Assembly (NCBI GenBank): GCA_023374025.1
Contig: SIJG01000035.1
Span: 1,054,001-1,118,000, forward strand
DNA: 64,000 nt
Reading direction: 5' to 3'
Source: Heterodera schachtii
Taxonomy: Eukaryota; Nematoda; Chromadorea; Rhabditida; Heteroderidae
The notes beneath the pieces were generated by a model. It searched no databases. It was not told the DNA's origin and saw only the letters and a list, made by a program, of their open reading frames with translations. Positions 32,685-44,921 of this stretch are shown here, one piece after another. Within the stretch, counting starts at the first letter, position 1. Each line of letters begins with the position of its first letter. The position numbers were made by a program, and so were the translations under genes.

Positions 32685-35021
32685 TCATAGTTTCACGCTT
32701 ATATGTTGTAAAATTTCAAAATCTTTATGGGCTAACATGTACAATACATTTCTGATCACTTTGATCAACTGAATTATTGCCTGAGCCGACGTTTTTCTGT
32801 CTACAGATATCTCCGGCTGTCTTAAGACAATTTTTAGTTTGTTCCGAATTTGTTGAACTGCAGGTTTTTCTTCGAGGCCATCAGCATCGATTTCAAAAAA
32901 GTGTTCAATTGATAATGCATTTACATCATCAATAAAATGCTCTAGCAAAATTAGGTCTGTCAAATCTTTGCCCATAATTAGTAAAAGCACTTTGCTATGC
33001 TTAATGGCATTTCGCGCTTGGTTTCGCTTGAAATTGTCAATTTCCGAAGGCCCATTGGCAATTGCAAACAAATTGGCCAATGGATTCAGGGCCAATGTCG
33101 ACGAAAAATCGTCAGGCCCATTAAAAATTGCAGGAATATCTGCATTCTAAATTTTTATATTATTTATAAATGAAAGTACTAATTAATTTTTAGGTAATTA
33201 TTTAAAAGGGTTATAAAAAATTAATAAAGTGGAAAAAATATTCTTAGAAGTTGAAATTAAATTTTAAAAAAGATATTGTCACAAAATTCTGAAATATCTT
33301 CTTTTTGAATTTTGTAATTTTTTTTTTAATTTTTAAAATTTTTTAATTAATTTCTTTAGAAAATATTTAAAACTACAATATACTAAGGATATTAAATTTA
33401 GTTGATTAATTATTCGAAATAACGAACAACAAAAAAAAAGTTTACCATTAAGAATGTTGGTTCCCAATTACACAGTGGACAACGAATTTTTTGTTGCGAT
33501 TCAATCCTATGATAAAAATAAATTTATTAATTTTTAAACATTTTATTACCATTTAATGATGCAATCTTTGTGAAAAAGGTGCTAAATTTATTTTCGATGT
33601 GATTTATTAATAATTCAAAAAACTTTTACTTGTGAATTTTTATTATAATTGTCGTGAAGTTTCATTTTTTCATTGTCTAATAATTGTAAGCAAATTGGGC
33701 AATCTTCAGCCTCTTCTTTTGCGTCGGAATTTATTGTGTTTTCATTATTTATCAATGTATTTTTATTTTTAATAAACTAAAATAATCAATGCTAATTGCT
33801 TGAATAAAATAGTCAAATAAATTACCTTTTCATAATAAAAAAGTTCCAAAGATAAACTGCTAATTTTTTGACCAAAAAAGCGGTTGTGGTCTATTGGAAT
33901 TGACAAATGATATTTTGTTAACTGTAAATATTTTAATTTTTACAAAATTTATTGAAATTTATTGCTATCCATTTATGTAAAAGAAGTGGAGAGATATAGA
34001 AAACAGACAGTTAGAGAGATTGCCCCCGTCTCCTCCCCTCCCTAGCATTTATGCCCCTTCCAACCCGCGAAATTTTTAGCAGTTCAATCATGGAGGAATT
34101 TGACGAAGCACTTATTAAAACATGCTAAAATTATTGAAATAAAGATTCATGTGGCACTGCAAATTGGAACCAAAGATTCGGGACATTGAGAACCGAAATT
34201 GGATTTGGTTTATGGATGCGATTTTGCCCCCTATTTAGAGGATATTGCCCCTTTCCTGTTGGAACTATAGAAGAACAGTTCACTTTCGAATTTCTTCATT
34301 TGGACTCATAAATCGCAAAACTTTAGTCTCATTAAAAAAAAAAAGAAATTTATCTGTTAATTCACCTGCCGCTGCTCAGAAGTGGAAGTTTCTCCATTGG
34401 CCCTCACCAGTTGGGCAAATCCAACAAAAACTTTATTTTCTTCCGTTTCACCATTTTTTGTTGCAATTGCATACAAAAGTGCGTGGTAATTTCTGCCCAA
34501 ATCGTTTTTTGTCTCAACAAATAAACGCCGATTCAAAAACTGTCCATGCGGGTCAATTTTGCCCAAATTGATCACAATTGGCTTTCCATTCAGTTTGTGT
34601 GCCTCGTATACGGTAATTGGCACCGTTCTGCTGCTCCTCATGGCATTTTCATGATCATGGTCTGTTGGTACTTCAAAAATGTAATCATCATCACGCGTTG
34701 TTTTCCCACTTTGTTGCCCTTTCTCCGAATTAAACGCATTGTTTTGCAATGGCATAATGCCAATGTCAAATACGAATTCGACCAATTTCGGCTCAATGTC
34801 GTCCGGAACAGAAACGCCAAAACATTCTCCGTTTTGAATATTTTGATTGCAAATTTGTGTCTTTAAATTCTGCGTTGCCTCTGACTTTAATTGCACTTAA
34901 ATTAATTTTTATTTCATATTCCGATTCCATTTTGTCATAAACAGGTGCAAAGGTTAAGTGATTTTGCAATGCAGCAATTTGGCAAAAGAAGAAGAAGAAT
35001 AAATGTAAAAAAGGTTTTCAT
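32685..35021 (-). pseudogene. Paralogue of the secreted RING gene, frameshifted near the 5' end
   Basis: The segments match the gene at 1783-4286 in order: signal peptide (ATG at 35,021), 34,896-34,366, 33,921-33,826, 33,776-33,630, 33,581-33,550, 33,506-33,446 and 33,146-32,685. Exons 6 and 7 have the same lengths as in the intact copy (32 and 61 bp), and the downstream phases agree. The RING reads CPIC, HLFHKDC and CPLC, again with Ser in place of the third Cys. Near the 5' end the frame breaks: one extra base around 34,967 and another around 34,895 separate the signal peptide frame, a short NLSAI block and the long downstream frame. The two copies differ at about half of their residues, so the duplication is old. 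Either the gene died recently or the indels are assembly errors. Confidence 0.65.
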
Positions 35022-35824
35022 AGTTGGTGGGTAAATAAAGTAATTTTATGTGCAATTATAAAGGATTTATATATTTTTTTTTTCATCCAATGTCAAATAT
35101 TATATAAATATTTGCTTTTTGTTAATTATTTATTTGGCTTTTTTATTTTGAAGTAAACATTTGCTATTAAACGTCGGATTCTCATACAAAAATCACATGA
35201 AAGTTTTGCTCACAAATTGTAAGCAGTTTTTTGTCGAATATCTCATTAATTGGGAAAGAGCACTAATGAGAATTAATGTTTTTTAATTTTGGTTTTTTAT
35301 CATCCGACTAAAAAAATATTTTTTTATGCTTAAAAAACAATTATGTAAGGATCTCCGTGTCACCCACGGCCATTTATTAAGAACGACTTTAAATTTTATT
35401 TCAAATTATAGTTGTTTTTTTAATTCTTTTTTAATGACAAGGCCCAAAATTAATTATTCTATTAATTTTTTTAAGACCGGAATTTTGAAGTACCCGGCCC
35501 GAGACCGGCCTTAGACAATTGACCGCGCCCGTGCCGCCCGGTGAAAAAAGCCCGTTTTACCGCGCTGCGCTGTTCCGGCCCAAAATTTTGGCCGGGCGCA
35601 CGCCTTTTGTTCAAAATTTGTGAAAAGCTGATTTAAAACAAAATTACAAATATTCTTCTATTTTAGCATGAAAATTTTATTAAAAAAATATCGATTTTCC
35701 GGCAGCGCTTATCCTGTAGGCCCCAGACCCTTCCTTTTCTACTAAATATTTTGATTTGTTTTAGCGGCTAGGACTTGGCCTGTAACAAAACTGGAATTTG
35801 ATTTTCCAATCAGGCCTCTCATTT

Positions 35825-35910
35825 TAGTAGAGTTGCACGTACCAGGACCAAGCCATGAATTCGCTAATACCGATTTTGCCCAAAATTCCCGGTCCCGTGT
35901 AACTCTACAT
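35825..35910. mobile_element. Compact family A TIR element (about 85 bp)
   Basis: The left end reads GTAGAGTTGCACGTACC and the right end is the complement of GTAGAGTTACACGGGACCGG. The inner ATTTTGCCCAAAATTCCCGG phrase is shared with the elements at 1156 and 25,166. It is nearly all terminal repeat, as in very small MITEs. Confidence 0.6.
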
Positions 35911-36651
35911 TTTAGCATTATTTCTGCAACCAAAAAAAAAATAAACTGATATGCAGCATAATATTAAAATTAATTGCATTAGCTTTTTGAATTATATAAT
36001 ATTGTAAGCTATAAAATAATTATTCAAAATTATAATTATAAAATTATTATTAAAAAAAAATTTATCGAAAGAATCAGAAAATGTATTGTAAAATACGTCA
36101 ATCGACGGAAGTGATTAAGGCAGGGACTAACATTATTGTTGCCTACTGCCTCTCTTTGTAAAATGCATAATGGCAAAAATAAACATAATAAAGATTAAGC
36201 GAGTTGTCCTTTATTTCCGTGTTTCCAAAACTTATAAAGGGATTAAATTTTGTTTGTTTTTTTGTATCCGTTTTGTAATAAATTACTCGCTTGGAATTCG
36301 CTAAAATATCCTACGAAATCATAGATCTCACTAAATCCCATATAATAAATGGAGAAAGAAAGATAAATTTGATAAATTTTTGCATGTGCTTATATTTTTT
36401 AAAGAATTTTTCAGCTGATGAAAAGAAATGGGTTGCCTATTTTCATGTTTTCACTGTCCCAATGAAATTGTAAAATCGATTTTTTCAATTTATTATTTAT
36501 TTATTTTATAAATAAATATTGACTGACTTTGTTTTTTAATGCTAATAAAATTTCAAACTTCCTTCGAATATTCGAGTTCAAAAAATTATAAAAGCAAATA
36601 CATGAGTTTATTATATGAGGTTATTTTGATGGAATTAATTTTGGTTTTCTT

Positions 36652-36946
36652 TTATTTTTTGCCCCATCCCCAGCCGCGTCCGCGTCCGCCTCCCCATCCG
36701 GGGCCGCCACCCCAACCACGTCCACCGCCCCATCCGGGGCCACCGCCCCAGCCTCGTCCGCCTCCCCAGCCGCGTCCACCGCCCCATCCCGGGCCACCGC
36801 CCCAACCACCTGAATTTTTGTGTGTGATTTTTCGATTTAAATTTATTTAAATGAAAATAATTACCCCATGCATCGGTGGTTGGCATTTGCACGAAAGCGC
36901 CGATCAGAAGAAGTAAAGTGATCAGAAGCACATTTTTGTGGAGCAT
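36652..36946 (-). CDS. Secreted Gly/Trp-rich peptide, copy 2 (79 aa)
   Basis: Exons 36,946-36,865 and 36,809-36,652 mirror copy 1 at 23,834-24,124. The signal peptide differs by conservative changes (for example LLLLIGAFVQ for LLLLVGAFMQ). The repeat block is the same and the end has one extra Trp-Gly pair (WGWGKK). Both copies keep start, splice sites and stop, so both are probably expressed. The opposite-strand Pro-rich frame over this exon is a shadow. Confidence 0.85.
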
Positions 36947-37266
36947 TTTGGTCGCTGATTAATTTTAATTGGAAAAATGAAAAGTGATCGTTCCCTCTGC
37001 AAATTCAGTTCTTAAATAGCGTAAAATAATAGTGAGAAAAGTGGCAAATTTATTGTTCATAAAGAGCAGCAGTTCATAACGGTGATTGACGTAGGAAAAT
37101 TAAATGTGAAATGTTCGCTAAAAAGACAGTCAGCAATTGATGAGTGAGCGACACAAATGGAAATTATTTATTTTTTACTCAATTACTAATTGGTTAATTA
37201 ATTAATTGCACTCGGTCAAATTGAATCTTTCTCCCACTCTGTTCATTAAACACAAATGAAACAATT

Positions 37267-38513
37267 AACAGTCGTTTAAAAAGAGTTATGAAAAAATCAG
37301 CCACATTTGATTCTAAAAAAAGAAGCATCAAACAAAACAACCGCCTTCGGTTAATTGCACACAATTTGGCGAAAACCATTCATGATCAGGCAACAGATGG
37401 GGTCAATAAGTGAATTGTTTATCAAACAATTTATCAAACACCACTTTGGAACAAATACTGCCATTAATTAACACATAATAAATTTCAAAATTATTTCCGG
37501 TGGCGCACATAGCACCAAACCTCCGACAGATGATATAGGTTAAACCCCGACCGAGCCGAAGCCCGAGGTCCCCCGACCCACCGAATTTTTTGGTGATCTT
37601 TTGCCCGACCCCCGACATGTCATCCCCGAGGTCCCCGACACCCGACTTTTGCGCCCAGACCCATTTCCGGGGATTGGGGATCCGAGCATCTAAAAATTAC
37701 GTTAATTTTCACGAAGGCGGAAATTATTGAAATTTTGAAATTTCAATTGGATGTTTTAAAAAAAATTTTCGAAAGAAACCCAAATTCCAACGCTAGCCCT
37801 TTCTTTTTCATCGAATGAATAATTTTGTTCAAAAAAATTTGTTTTTTTTTAACAAAGTTTTTAAATATCTATGTTCCAAAGTGGGAAAACAATTTTTTTT
37901 TTGTTACACTTGGTCAAAATTGGCATTTCAAGTTTAAAATTTGTAAAACCGAACGGGCTAATTTACGAACTGTTTTTTTGAAAGGAAAAGTTTTGTTCTG
38001 ATTAAGCAAAATAGGGCATTTTTATCAAAAAGTTTTTTCCCAACTTGATCAATCACTCCTTCATGGTGAATAACCCAAATACCGAAATCAGGTTTTTAAA
38101 AAAAAAATTCGTAGGGTTTTTTTTTTTTGGAAATTTTGAAGGCACTTGGAAAGAAAAAATTTAGCCATTTTGAATGTTTATCATGACTTATACCGCTGAG
38201 AAAATAAAATAGATACCTTTAAAAACCAAAAAAAATTTTTTTTAACAGTAGTCGTTTAAAAAGAGTTATGAAAAAAGAGCCACATTTGAGTCTAAAAAAG
38301 AAGTATCAAACAAAAACAACCGCCTTCGGTTAATTGCCACAATTTGGCGAAAACCATTCATGATCAGGGCAACAGATGGGGTCAATAGTGAATTGTTTAT
38401 CAAACAATTTATCAAACACCACTTTGGAACAAATACTGCCATTAATTAAACACACAAAATTTCAAAATTATTTCCGGTGGCGCACAATAGCACCAAACCT
38501 CCGACAGATGATA
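37267..38513. repeat. Direct 270 bp duplication flanking a 0.7 kb insert
   Basis: Segments 37,267-37,535 and about 38,244-38,513 repeat each other (from GTCGTTTAAAAAGAGTTATG to CTCCGACAG, then ATGATA). The insert between begins GC-rich with CCCGAGGTCCCCGAC-type words (37,555-37,660) and is then AT-rich. The right copy has small deletions. Confidence 0.7.
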
Positions 38514-38567
38514 CTCTTGCGGCGATTTCGTACGGAACCGGCAAGACCCCGCCGTGTGACCTTAAGT

Positions 38568-39242
38568 TTGTTTGGCAAAGTTTTTGTTAAAATTTTAAAA
38601 AATTGTAGGAAACAAAAAACCGACACGGACCTAAAAACCCCCAAATTTCGGATTTTTATGGCTCTGCAAGTACAACTCGCCGACGCAAACTCTGAGCGAA
38701 GAAAAAATTTTGCGAAAAACTAGTTTAATTTAAATGTTGTTAAATTCGTGTTGGTTGGAGATAACGGTATGACATTAAACCTCAAGCAGTGTGTTTACAC
38801 CGTAAAAATAAAAAAAGCAATTATTTGGTCGTAATATTTGGATTTTCATTGATTTCGATTTCAATCAAAGAGTTTAAGTATTTGCAAAAAATTGAAGCAG
38901 ATTTTCTTTTTCCATCTTTTCATAGTTTCACTTCTATTCCCAAATTTCCTTACAATTATTTTATCACTAATTTTTGGATTTCCTTGTTCCGATTTCCGCA
39001 AAATTTTCGACCCTCGAATTAAACAAAAATTTTAACAAAAAAAAAATTATAAGTTGATGAATGAATTAAATTTCTCGGCAAGAACATCGGAGTTTCAGTC
39101 AAAATCATTTATTCATTTAAATATTAGTAACTTTTTTTTCCTTTTATCAAAATGAGAATACAAATTGTTAGTTCAATCAAAGAAAAATTAAAACAATGTT
39201 TTTGTTTTAATCATGAATGTATTCTCTCCATCATTTTCCATT
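38568..39242. other. Flank outside the right arm
   Basis: No supported gene. A 115-codon frame at 38,376-38,723 starts inside the duplicated repeat and runs past it, so it is probably not coding. Confidence 0.4.
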
Positions 39243-39940
39243 TTAATTTTCCTTTTTCGAGCATTTCTTCACGCATTTTTTCGTTTTTGTGTTGCGAAAG
39301 AGTCCCGGCTTACAGTCGCATGAGCATGGGCAAAATATTTTCGTGCATTTTGTCGGGTTTCGATTGTCGCAAGTCGGCTCACATTTGTTGCACTTCTTTT
39401 GGCCAAACTCCTCATTTGCTGGGCATGGGGCCTAAGATAAAAAGGAATAATTAACAAAAATTATCTATCAAACCCGGAAAATTTTTTTTGTCATATCTTC
39501 GACTTTCCATGGCCAAAGCCCACAATCAAGCTGAATTTTTTACCAAATGTACCTTCCAAATAAACATTAAGAAGAACACAAAACAGAAAATGTAGAAGAA
39601 AATTTTTGTGAATTTCCCGAAATTGCCATATAAACTAAAACTTTGAAGACCATATTTTTCTTGCTCTATAAAATTTAAAAGCTTTTTGTTGCTTCTCAAT
39701 AGTTTATTTTTTAGGCAAGATTTCAGCTCGATTGGCGCCATTGGAAGTAGGTGAAACGAGAAAAAAATTTTTGTTTATAATATTAAACTGACTAATTCCC
39801 AAAATAACGTTTACATTATTTATTTCAATTATTAAATTAAATTATAAACTTTTTGTACTTACAAAGCATAAGGGTGGCTGATATGATTCCGTAAGAATTT
39901 GCACAATCAGAAGGAAAAAGAAGAAAAGAATTTTGAACAT
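39243..39940 (-). CDS. Secreted TIL-domain protease inhibitor (88 aa)
   Basis: Exons 39,940-39,863 and 39,431-39,243 join in phase 0. Exon 1 is a signal peptide (MFKILFFFFLLIVQILTES). Exon 2 is one trypsin-inhibitor-like domain: APCPANEEFGQKKCNKCEPTC, then CTKIFCPCSCDCKPGLFR, then KKCVKKC, with eleven Cys against the usual ten. TIL proteins inhibit serine proteases; in parasites they can protect against gut or host proteases. The 431 bp intron includes a stretch (39,530-39,760) with a GATTGGCGCCATTGG phrase also seen near 46,515. Confidence 0.85.
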
Positions 39941-41206
39941 AATTATTATTTTAAAATAAGCTTAACGCAAAAACTTTTTTTTTCTAATTATAAATAAATC
40001 TTTTTACAATTTTCCAGCAAATAATGTTTTTGTTAGCATTCAATTAATAAAACAAAAACACTATTTAATTTGAGGCGATTATTCATTTTGCGAGCTTAAA
40101 TAACAATTACATCGTTTATTTGCACAGGGATTAGAGGGAAAGGGATTTAAATGTTTTGGAATAAATATTTTGCTTATTATTTTTTGTTTTTATTTTTGGG
40201 AAAATAATTTTTCCTTTGAATTTGTTTATTTAGCAATGAGAAAATTTAAGGGATTTTCAAAAATAAAACTAAAAATGGAAAAGTGGGCGAATGCACGAAT
40301 TTTATGGAAAATGTGTAAACAAATGGGCCTCAATATCAATGAGTTAAACTCTTAATAGCAATACAAAAAAAGCATAACCTTACTAATTCAGAACTATAAA
40401 ATATAATATTATTAATTTATTTGCTTGCACAGATTTTAGCTTTAATGATTGATAAACCATAGGCTTATAATTTGAATTTATGCAATAATTGGAAATCATG
40501 TTTAACTAATTGCGATTAATTAGTTAATGAAATTTATGCAAACAGAGAGATTTTATGTAGATAATTGAGTAGCAGATTTTCGTGATCAACTGGTAAAGCA
40601 AATGCTATCTCACTTCCTCCGCACGTTTGACACCTTTTTTAATTTTTATTTGGCGAATTTTTCCACTTGCATATGGAAATGTCTTTTTAAAAATCACTAA
40701 TCAAAAAAAAAAATGGTCGTTCACCTGAAATTTGAAACCCAATTAATTCCAAATTTTTTGAGCTGTTCCGATGAGGAATCAAACAATTAAATTATAATTT
40801 TTTAAAGTAAGAATAAAGAACACAATGCGGGAAAATAATAGATTATTAAACAAAATATTTTCTATAGATTCGAAAGCAATCAAATACCTATGCCTATTTA
40901 AAAAAAAATTTGAATGCTTCCTAATTTCTTAAGGAATTTTAGTTTTGGTCATTTTTAATTGCTTTTTTTCATCTTTTAAAAAGCTCTCTACAAATCGTTT
41001 TTAGTTTTTCTCGCCACACCCGCTCGCTGTTTCATGCATTAAATTAAATCTTAAACGACAAAAATTTTAAATTTTTATTATATCAAGAGGATAATCGAAC
41101 CTTTGATTGTTTATTTGTTAACTGTTTTTTCATTTCCAATTAATATAAGTGAGGATCTTTTTGGCATTTTGTGCCTCCTCTTTCATTTGTCTTTTATCGT
41201 TTCACG
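39941..41206. other. Intergenic
   Basis: AT-rich. A frame at 40,170-40,355 starts with a hydrophobic stretch and ends basic (KMEKWANARILWKMCKQ). It is a faint candidate for a tiny secreted protein, but there is no splice or homology support. Confidence 0.35.
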
Positions 41207-41805
41207 TCATTCATCGTCGATGCATCCCGGCTTGCAATGTGTTGCGCACTCCGTCATTGTGCCACATTTTTTGGTGGCACAATCGCCCAAATCGATTCGA
41301 CAATTTGGTACACAAATTGAATTGCCTGGATCAGTGCAGCCTCCGATGCATTTATAGAAGTCAACATAGCATGGAGAGCAGCACCTGTTATGAAAGATGA
41401 AAAAATATGTAGGAAAGTTATTGGCATAACGCCTACTACTTTATATTTAAATAATTTTTTAATTTTTTTTTAAAAAATCTGCCAGTTATTAAACTTGCCA
41501 ACCAAAATGCATGGCGTTCAGTCAGGAAAAGGTGGACCCCAAAAAAATTATTTGTTGTAAAAATTCTAAACTTTTGCAATCCAGTGAGTTTAGGGCCATT
41601 TTTTCGCAATTTTTTAAGTCATTCTTAAAGCATGAACTGATACTCGCCCGAATAAATAATTTTGATAAATTATAAGAAAATGATATTTAGAAATGCAAAA
41701 GAAAATATATTTAAAAATATAAATTAATTTATGTAATTACCCATCATCAATGGCAATGGCACCGTAACAAAATGAAATTAAAAAAAGTGAAAAAAGAATA
41801 AACAT
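41207..41805 (-). CDS. Secreted small Cys-rich protein (80 aa)
   Basis: Exons 41,805-41,741 (signal peptide MFILFSLFLISFCYGAIA) and 41,384-41,207 join in phase. The mature chain of about 60 residues has twelve Cys: CCSPCYVDFYKCIGGC, CVPNCRIDLGDCATKKC and CATHCKPGC, ending IDDE. The spacing is close to, but not the same as, TIL or EGF-like knots. The gene is laid out like the TIL gene 1.3 kb away (signal peptide exon, one long intron, one domain exon), so the two may share an origin. Confidence 0.75.
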
Positions 41806-43028
41806 TTGTCTATTTTTTCTAAAAAAAAATTTCTAATATAATTTGAATTAATTTTTTATAACAGAGAATCAAATATTCATGAATGTGCAAAGGAATGTGA
41901 ATTTATGATTCTATTCATAAATGGTTAAAATTTATTCAACAAAGCATTCATTTAAGCCGGTTTTAATATTCATTGAAGAAATGCGAAAAAAAAATTACCA
42001 ATAACGGATTCAATTTTCCAAAAATTAAGGACGTAACATTAAAAGGCCAAAAAGTCACAAAAAAAGCGAAAAGGTCATAAAATTAGCCAAAAGTTAAAAG
42101 AGCCTCAATTTAGAATAGGATTATTAGAAGAATAAGCAAATTTTAATCACATGTTTAAAGCTTTCAATTTTTAACCTCAAAACGATGCAAAATTCAAAAA
42201 GTAGAAAGAAGTCAAAAATTCAAATAAAAAATGCGTATTAGAAACTTCAAACATAATGCCAAATGTTTTTTAATTTATTTTAAAGTCATTTCGAGAAAGA
42301 ATTTGACTTAAATTCCCAGCCCACTCAATGGCTAGCCGTGTATTCCGTTTTTGTGGAAAACTGGCAAACACTTACAATTAGGAGAGAAAATTGATGTTTT
42401 AATTTATGCGGTTCTGATAAGCGCCGACTAGAAAATTTTGCAATATTTTTTCAATTAGTTAACAGACTGGCAACAATTTTGCCCAAAACCCACCCATACA
42501 CAAAATTTCGCTTCAAAAAAAATCCTTGGTATATAATTTACCATTAGAACACAAAGCTAAAAAAGGGACGAGTAAATATTACCGATTCCTCTAGGTCTGC
42601 AATCTTACAATTCGAAAAATTTTTGTGTGGCAACCATTCCAAAGTATCATGGGACCTTTTCTCTTTTGGAGCCCGGATTTGAATTTTAAAGTCAGCAATA
42701 TGCATAGAATTGCAAAATAATATTTGTTTCCATTATATAAATATATCAAGGAATCAAATTATTGCATTTATGCCTCCGAAATAATTTTGGCATCTATTTC
42801 TTGCAATATGCGTCCTTTGTTGTTTTTTAAAATTTCAAACCAAGGCCCCAAAAAGAAAAAGTACCCCTGGGACGTAAAATATTACATCCAAAATGGTAAA
42901 CTTAATCCGTTTGAAATCACTTATTTCGAATTAAAACATATATAATAAAATAAATAATTATTTTGCGATTAAATTTCTTTTCGATTTGTTAATAAATTTT
43001 GTTCGAATTTCATTTTGTTGAACATCGA
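41806..43028. other. Intergenic
   Basis: AT-rich. The 73-codon frame at 42,724-42,945 has no supporting signal. The segment ends at the stop codon of the inverted pectate-lyase-like copy. Confidence 0.4.
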
Positions 43029-44921
43029 TCAATTCGCAATTTTAATGGACGAAGCTTTGTATGTGCAAGAACCAGTGCCCGATTCGGTCGGCTTAAAACT
43101 GCTAGCAGCATACAATTGAGCAACATAAGTCAATGCGTTAACATTCTTAAAGAAATAATAATTAAAAAATTAGTTCAATTATATTTGACAGAATTAAACA
43201 AACAATTTACTTGGCAAGCGTATTTAGTTGCGGTGCTTGATGAGCTTTGGCCGTATAAAGTCAGTCCAGAAAAGAGAACGCTGTCACTGTAGTTTAAATT
43301 AACCGCTGAAAATGAATTCTCATATGTTTTTAAAAGAATGAAATGTTTACATGATTTCTGGGTGATTTAAACATTTATATTTTTTATGACTTAAATTATG
43401 CTGATTTTATTGACAAATTTCTTTTAAATTTTTAAAAGGTTGTTTTATTTAAAATTTGTAAAATTCGATTATTATCCTTGTAATTAATTATGCTGATTTT
43501 TTGGACAATTTATTTTTTTTAATTTCTAACATATTTTTTAATAAAATTATTTTCATTCTTCGTTGAAAAATTGTTCAATTTCTGTTAAATTTAGTAAACT
43601 TTTTTTTAACAAAATTAACTCACAGACAACCGATTGTCCAGGGCCCTTCATGACCGTGTTATAAACTTCGACGCTACGCTTCGCTTGAAAACCACAATTT
43701 CCGCATGAACACCACAATTTGCCGTATTTGCCTTGGTTATTAAAGATGAATAAATATGTATTTATTAAAAGCATTTTGCATCTTTATAATAAAAATTATT
43801 TAATCATACCTTCGCCACAGAAATTTTGAATGATTGTTGTGCCTTTTCCTGATTGGGTGAAATACTAAAATGCGCAATAAAAGCAGAAATTAATTTTTGT
43901 AAATTTTTATTTTAAAAAAAAATTGAATCGTTTATATGATTTGAAATCGAGAATCTGGATTTCCGGACATAACAAATCCAAATGATTTTGCGGAACTTCT
44001 TAAAATTATCATTTTAACTATATCTTCAAATCGGCTTAACTTTCATAGAATTCTTTGAATCTTAATTAAATTTGTATGCAAAAAAAAAAAATATTCGAAC
44101 GAAAGAAGTTTTTTAACCCTATTTAATTATCTCTTATATAATTTTAATTGAAAAATTAATTAATCGATTGAAAAATTATGAAATAAATTAGTTAATTTTT
44201 TACTTTGTCTGCAGAGCCTTGGCCAGCGCCACCAATCACTTTGTATGTGTACGATTTGCTTGTGTCTGTGTATGCTAATCAACAGCATGGTAACACAGTT
44301 TTTTGTAGCTTCAACATTTTTTTAAATTAAATGATTAAATTTAAACTTAAAATTTTTTACTAAATGTTCTTTAAGGTGCAACTGCCCTTGCAGTAAATGC
44401 CATAACCGGGCGTGTCGAAAATGGCATTTTCAATGGTGACACCATCGGTCAGAATCATTAAGTTCTTCAGTTTGGTGTTTTTCACATCACAAGCTCCGTT
44501 CAAAAGGCCGGAACCGCCGATAAACAAAGTCTGATAGTCGGTATTCTAAAAATTCTGTTAAATTCATATATTAATTTATATTTAATTATATTTAAATATA
44601 TATTATTTTGTATTTAATTATTTTTAAATATATATTATTTGTATTTAATTAAAAAATTTTATAGGATGAACTAGGGGTCAAAAATTACTAAAAGAATCCC
44701 CGTTTTGGCCGGTGTTTTCTCCAAAAGCCGGGAGTGGGAGCCACGGCAAAGTCATGATCCCTGATCCCGTCCGGGTTCCAATTTCATTTATGAAAATTAA
44801 TTCAAAAATATCAATTAAAAAGCTAACTAACCTTTGAAACAGTCATTGTCGTTTGTACAGTAACTGTTGTTTTTTGGGGTTGGAAAAGTGGGCATTGAGT
44901 TATAAAAAAAGGCACAATCAT
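43029..44921 (-). pseudogene. Inverted pectate-lyase-like copy with a one-base deletion
   Basis: Seven segments match the gene at 28,513-30,378: 44,921-44,832, 44,545-44,361, 44,308-44,204, 43,864-43,810, 43,731-43,624, 43,305-43,211 and 43,145-43,029. Splice sites and most of the sequence are the same. The third exon is 105 instead of 106 bases: GTTGATTAG replaces GTTGGATTAG, which puts a TAG in frame at 44,275-44,277 after HAVD. The first exon is 33 bases shorter and no longer encodes a clear signal peptide. The second lacks one codon in frame. The product would be a truncated, probably unsecreted stub. The promoter flank and intron repeat are shared, so the pair arose by inverted duplication. 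Confidence 0.8.

Larger units (their letters stand above)
35190..38567 (-). repeat. Right arm of the large inverted duplication
   Basis: This arm is the inverted counterpart of 23,185-27,840. It carries the second Gly/Trp-rich gene but lacks the RING gene. It is interrupted at 37,536-38,240 by an insert flanked by a direct duplication of about 270 bp. Confidence 0.75.

Noticed and set aside
36539..36850. Pro-rich PPHPGPPPQP frame on the plus strand
   Set aside because: It is the antisense of the Gly/Trp-rich exon, which has a signal peptide and conserved splice sites in both copies.
38376..38723. 115-codon frame starting MGSIVNC
   Set aside because: It starts inside the duplicated arm; the equivalent frame in the left arm is broken and differs after the repeat ends.
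41103..41400. Plus-strand frames with Cys and His
   Set aside because: Antisense of the Cys-rich secreted protein exon.
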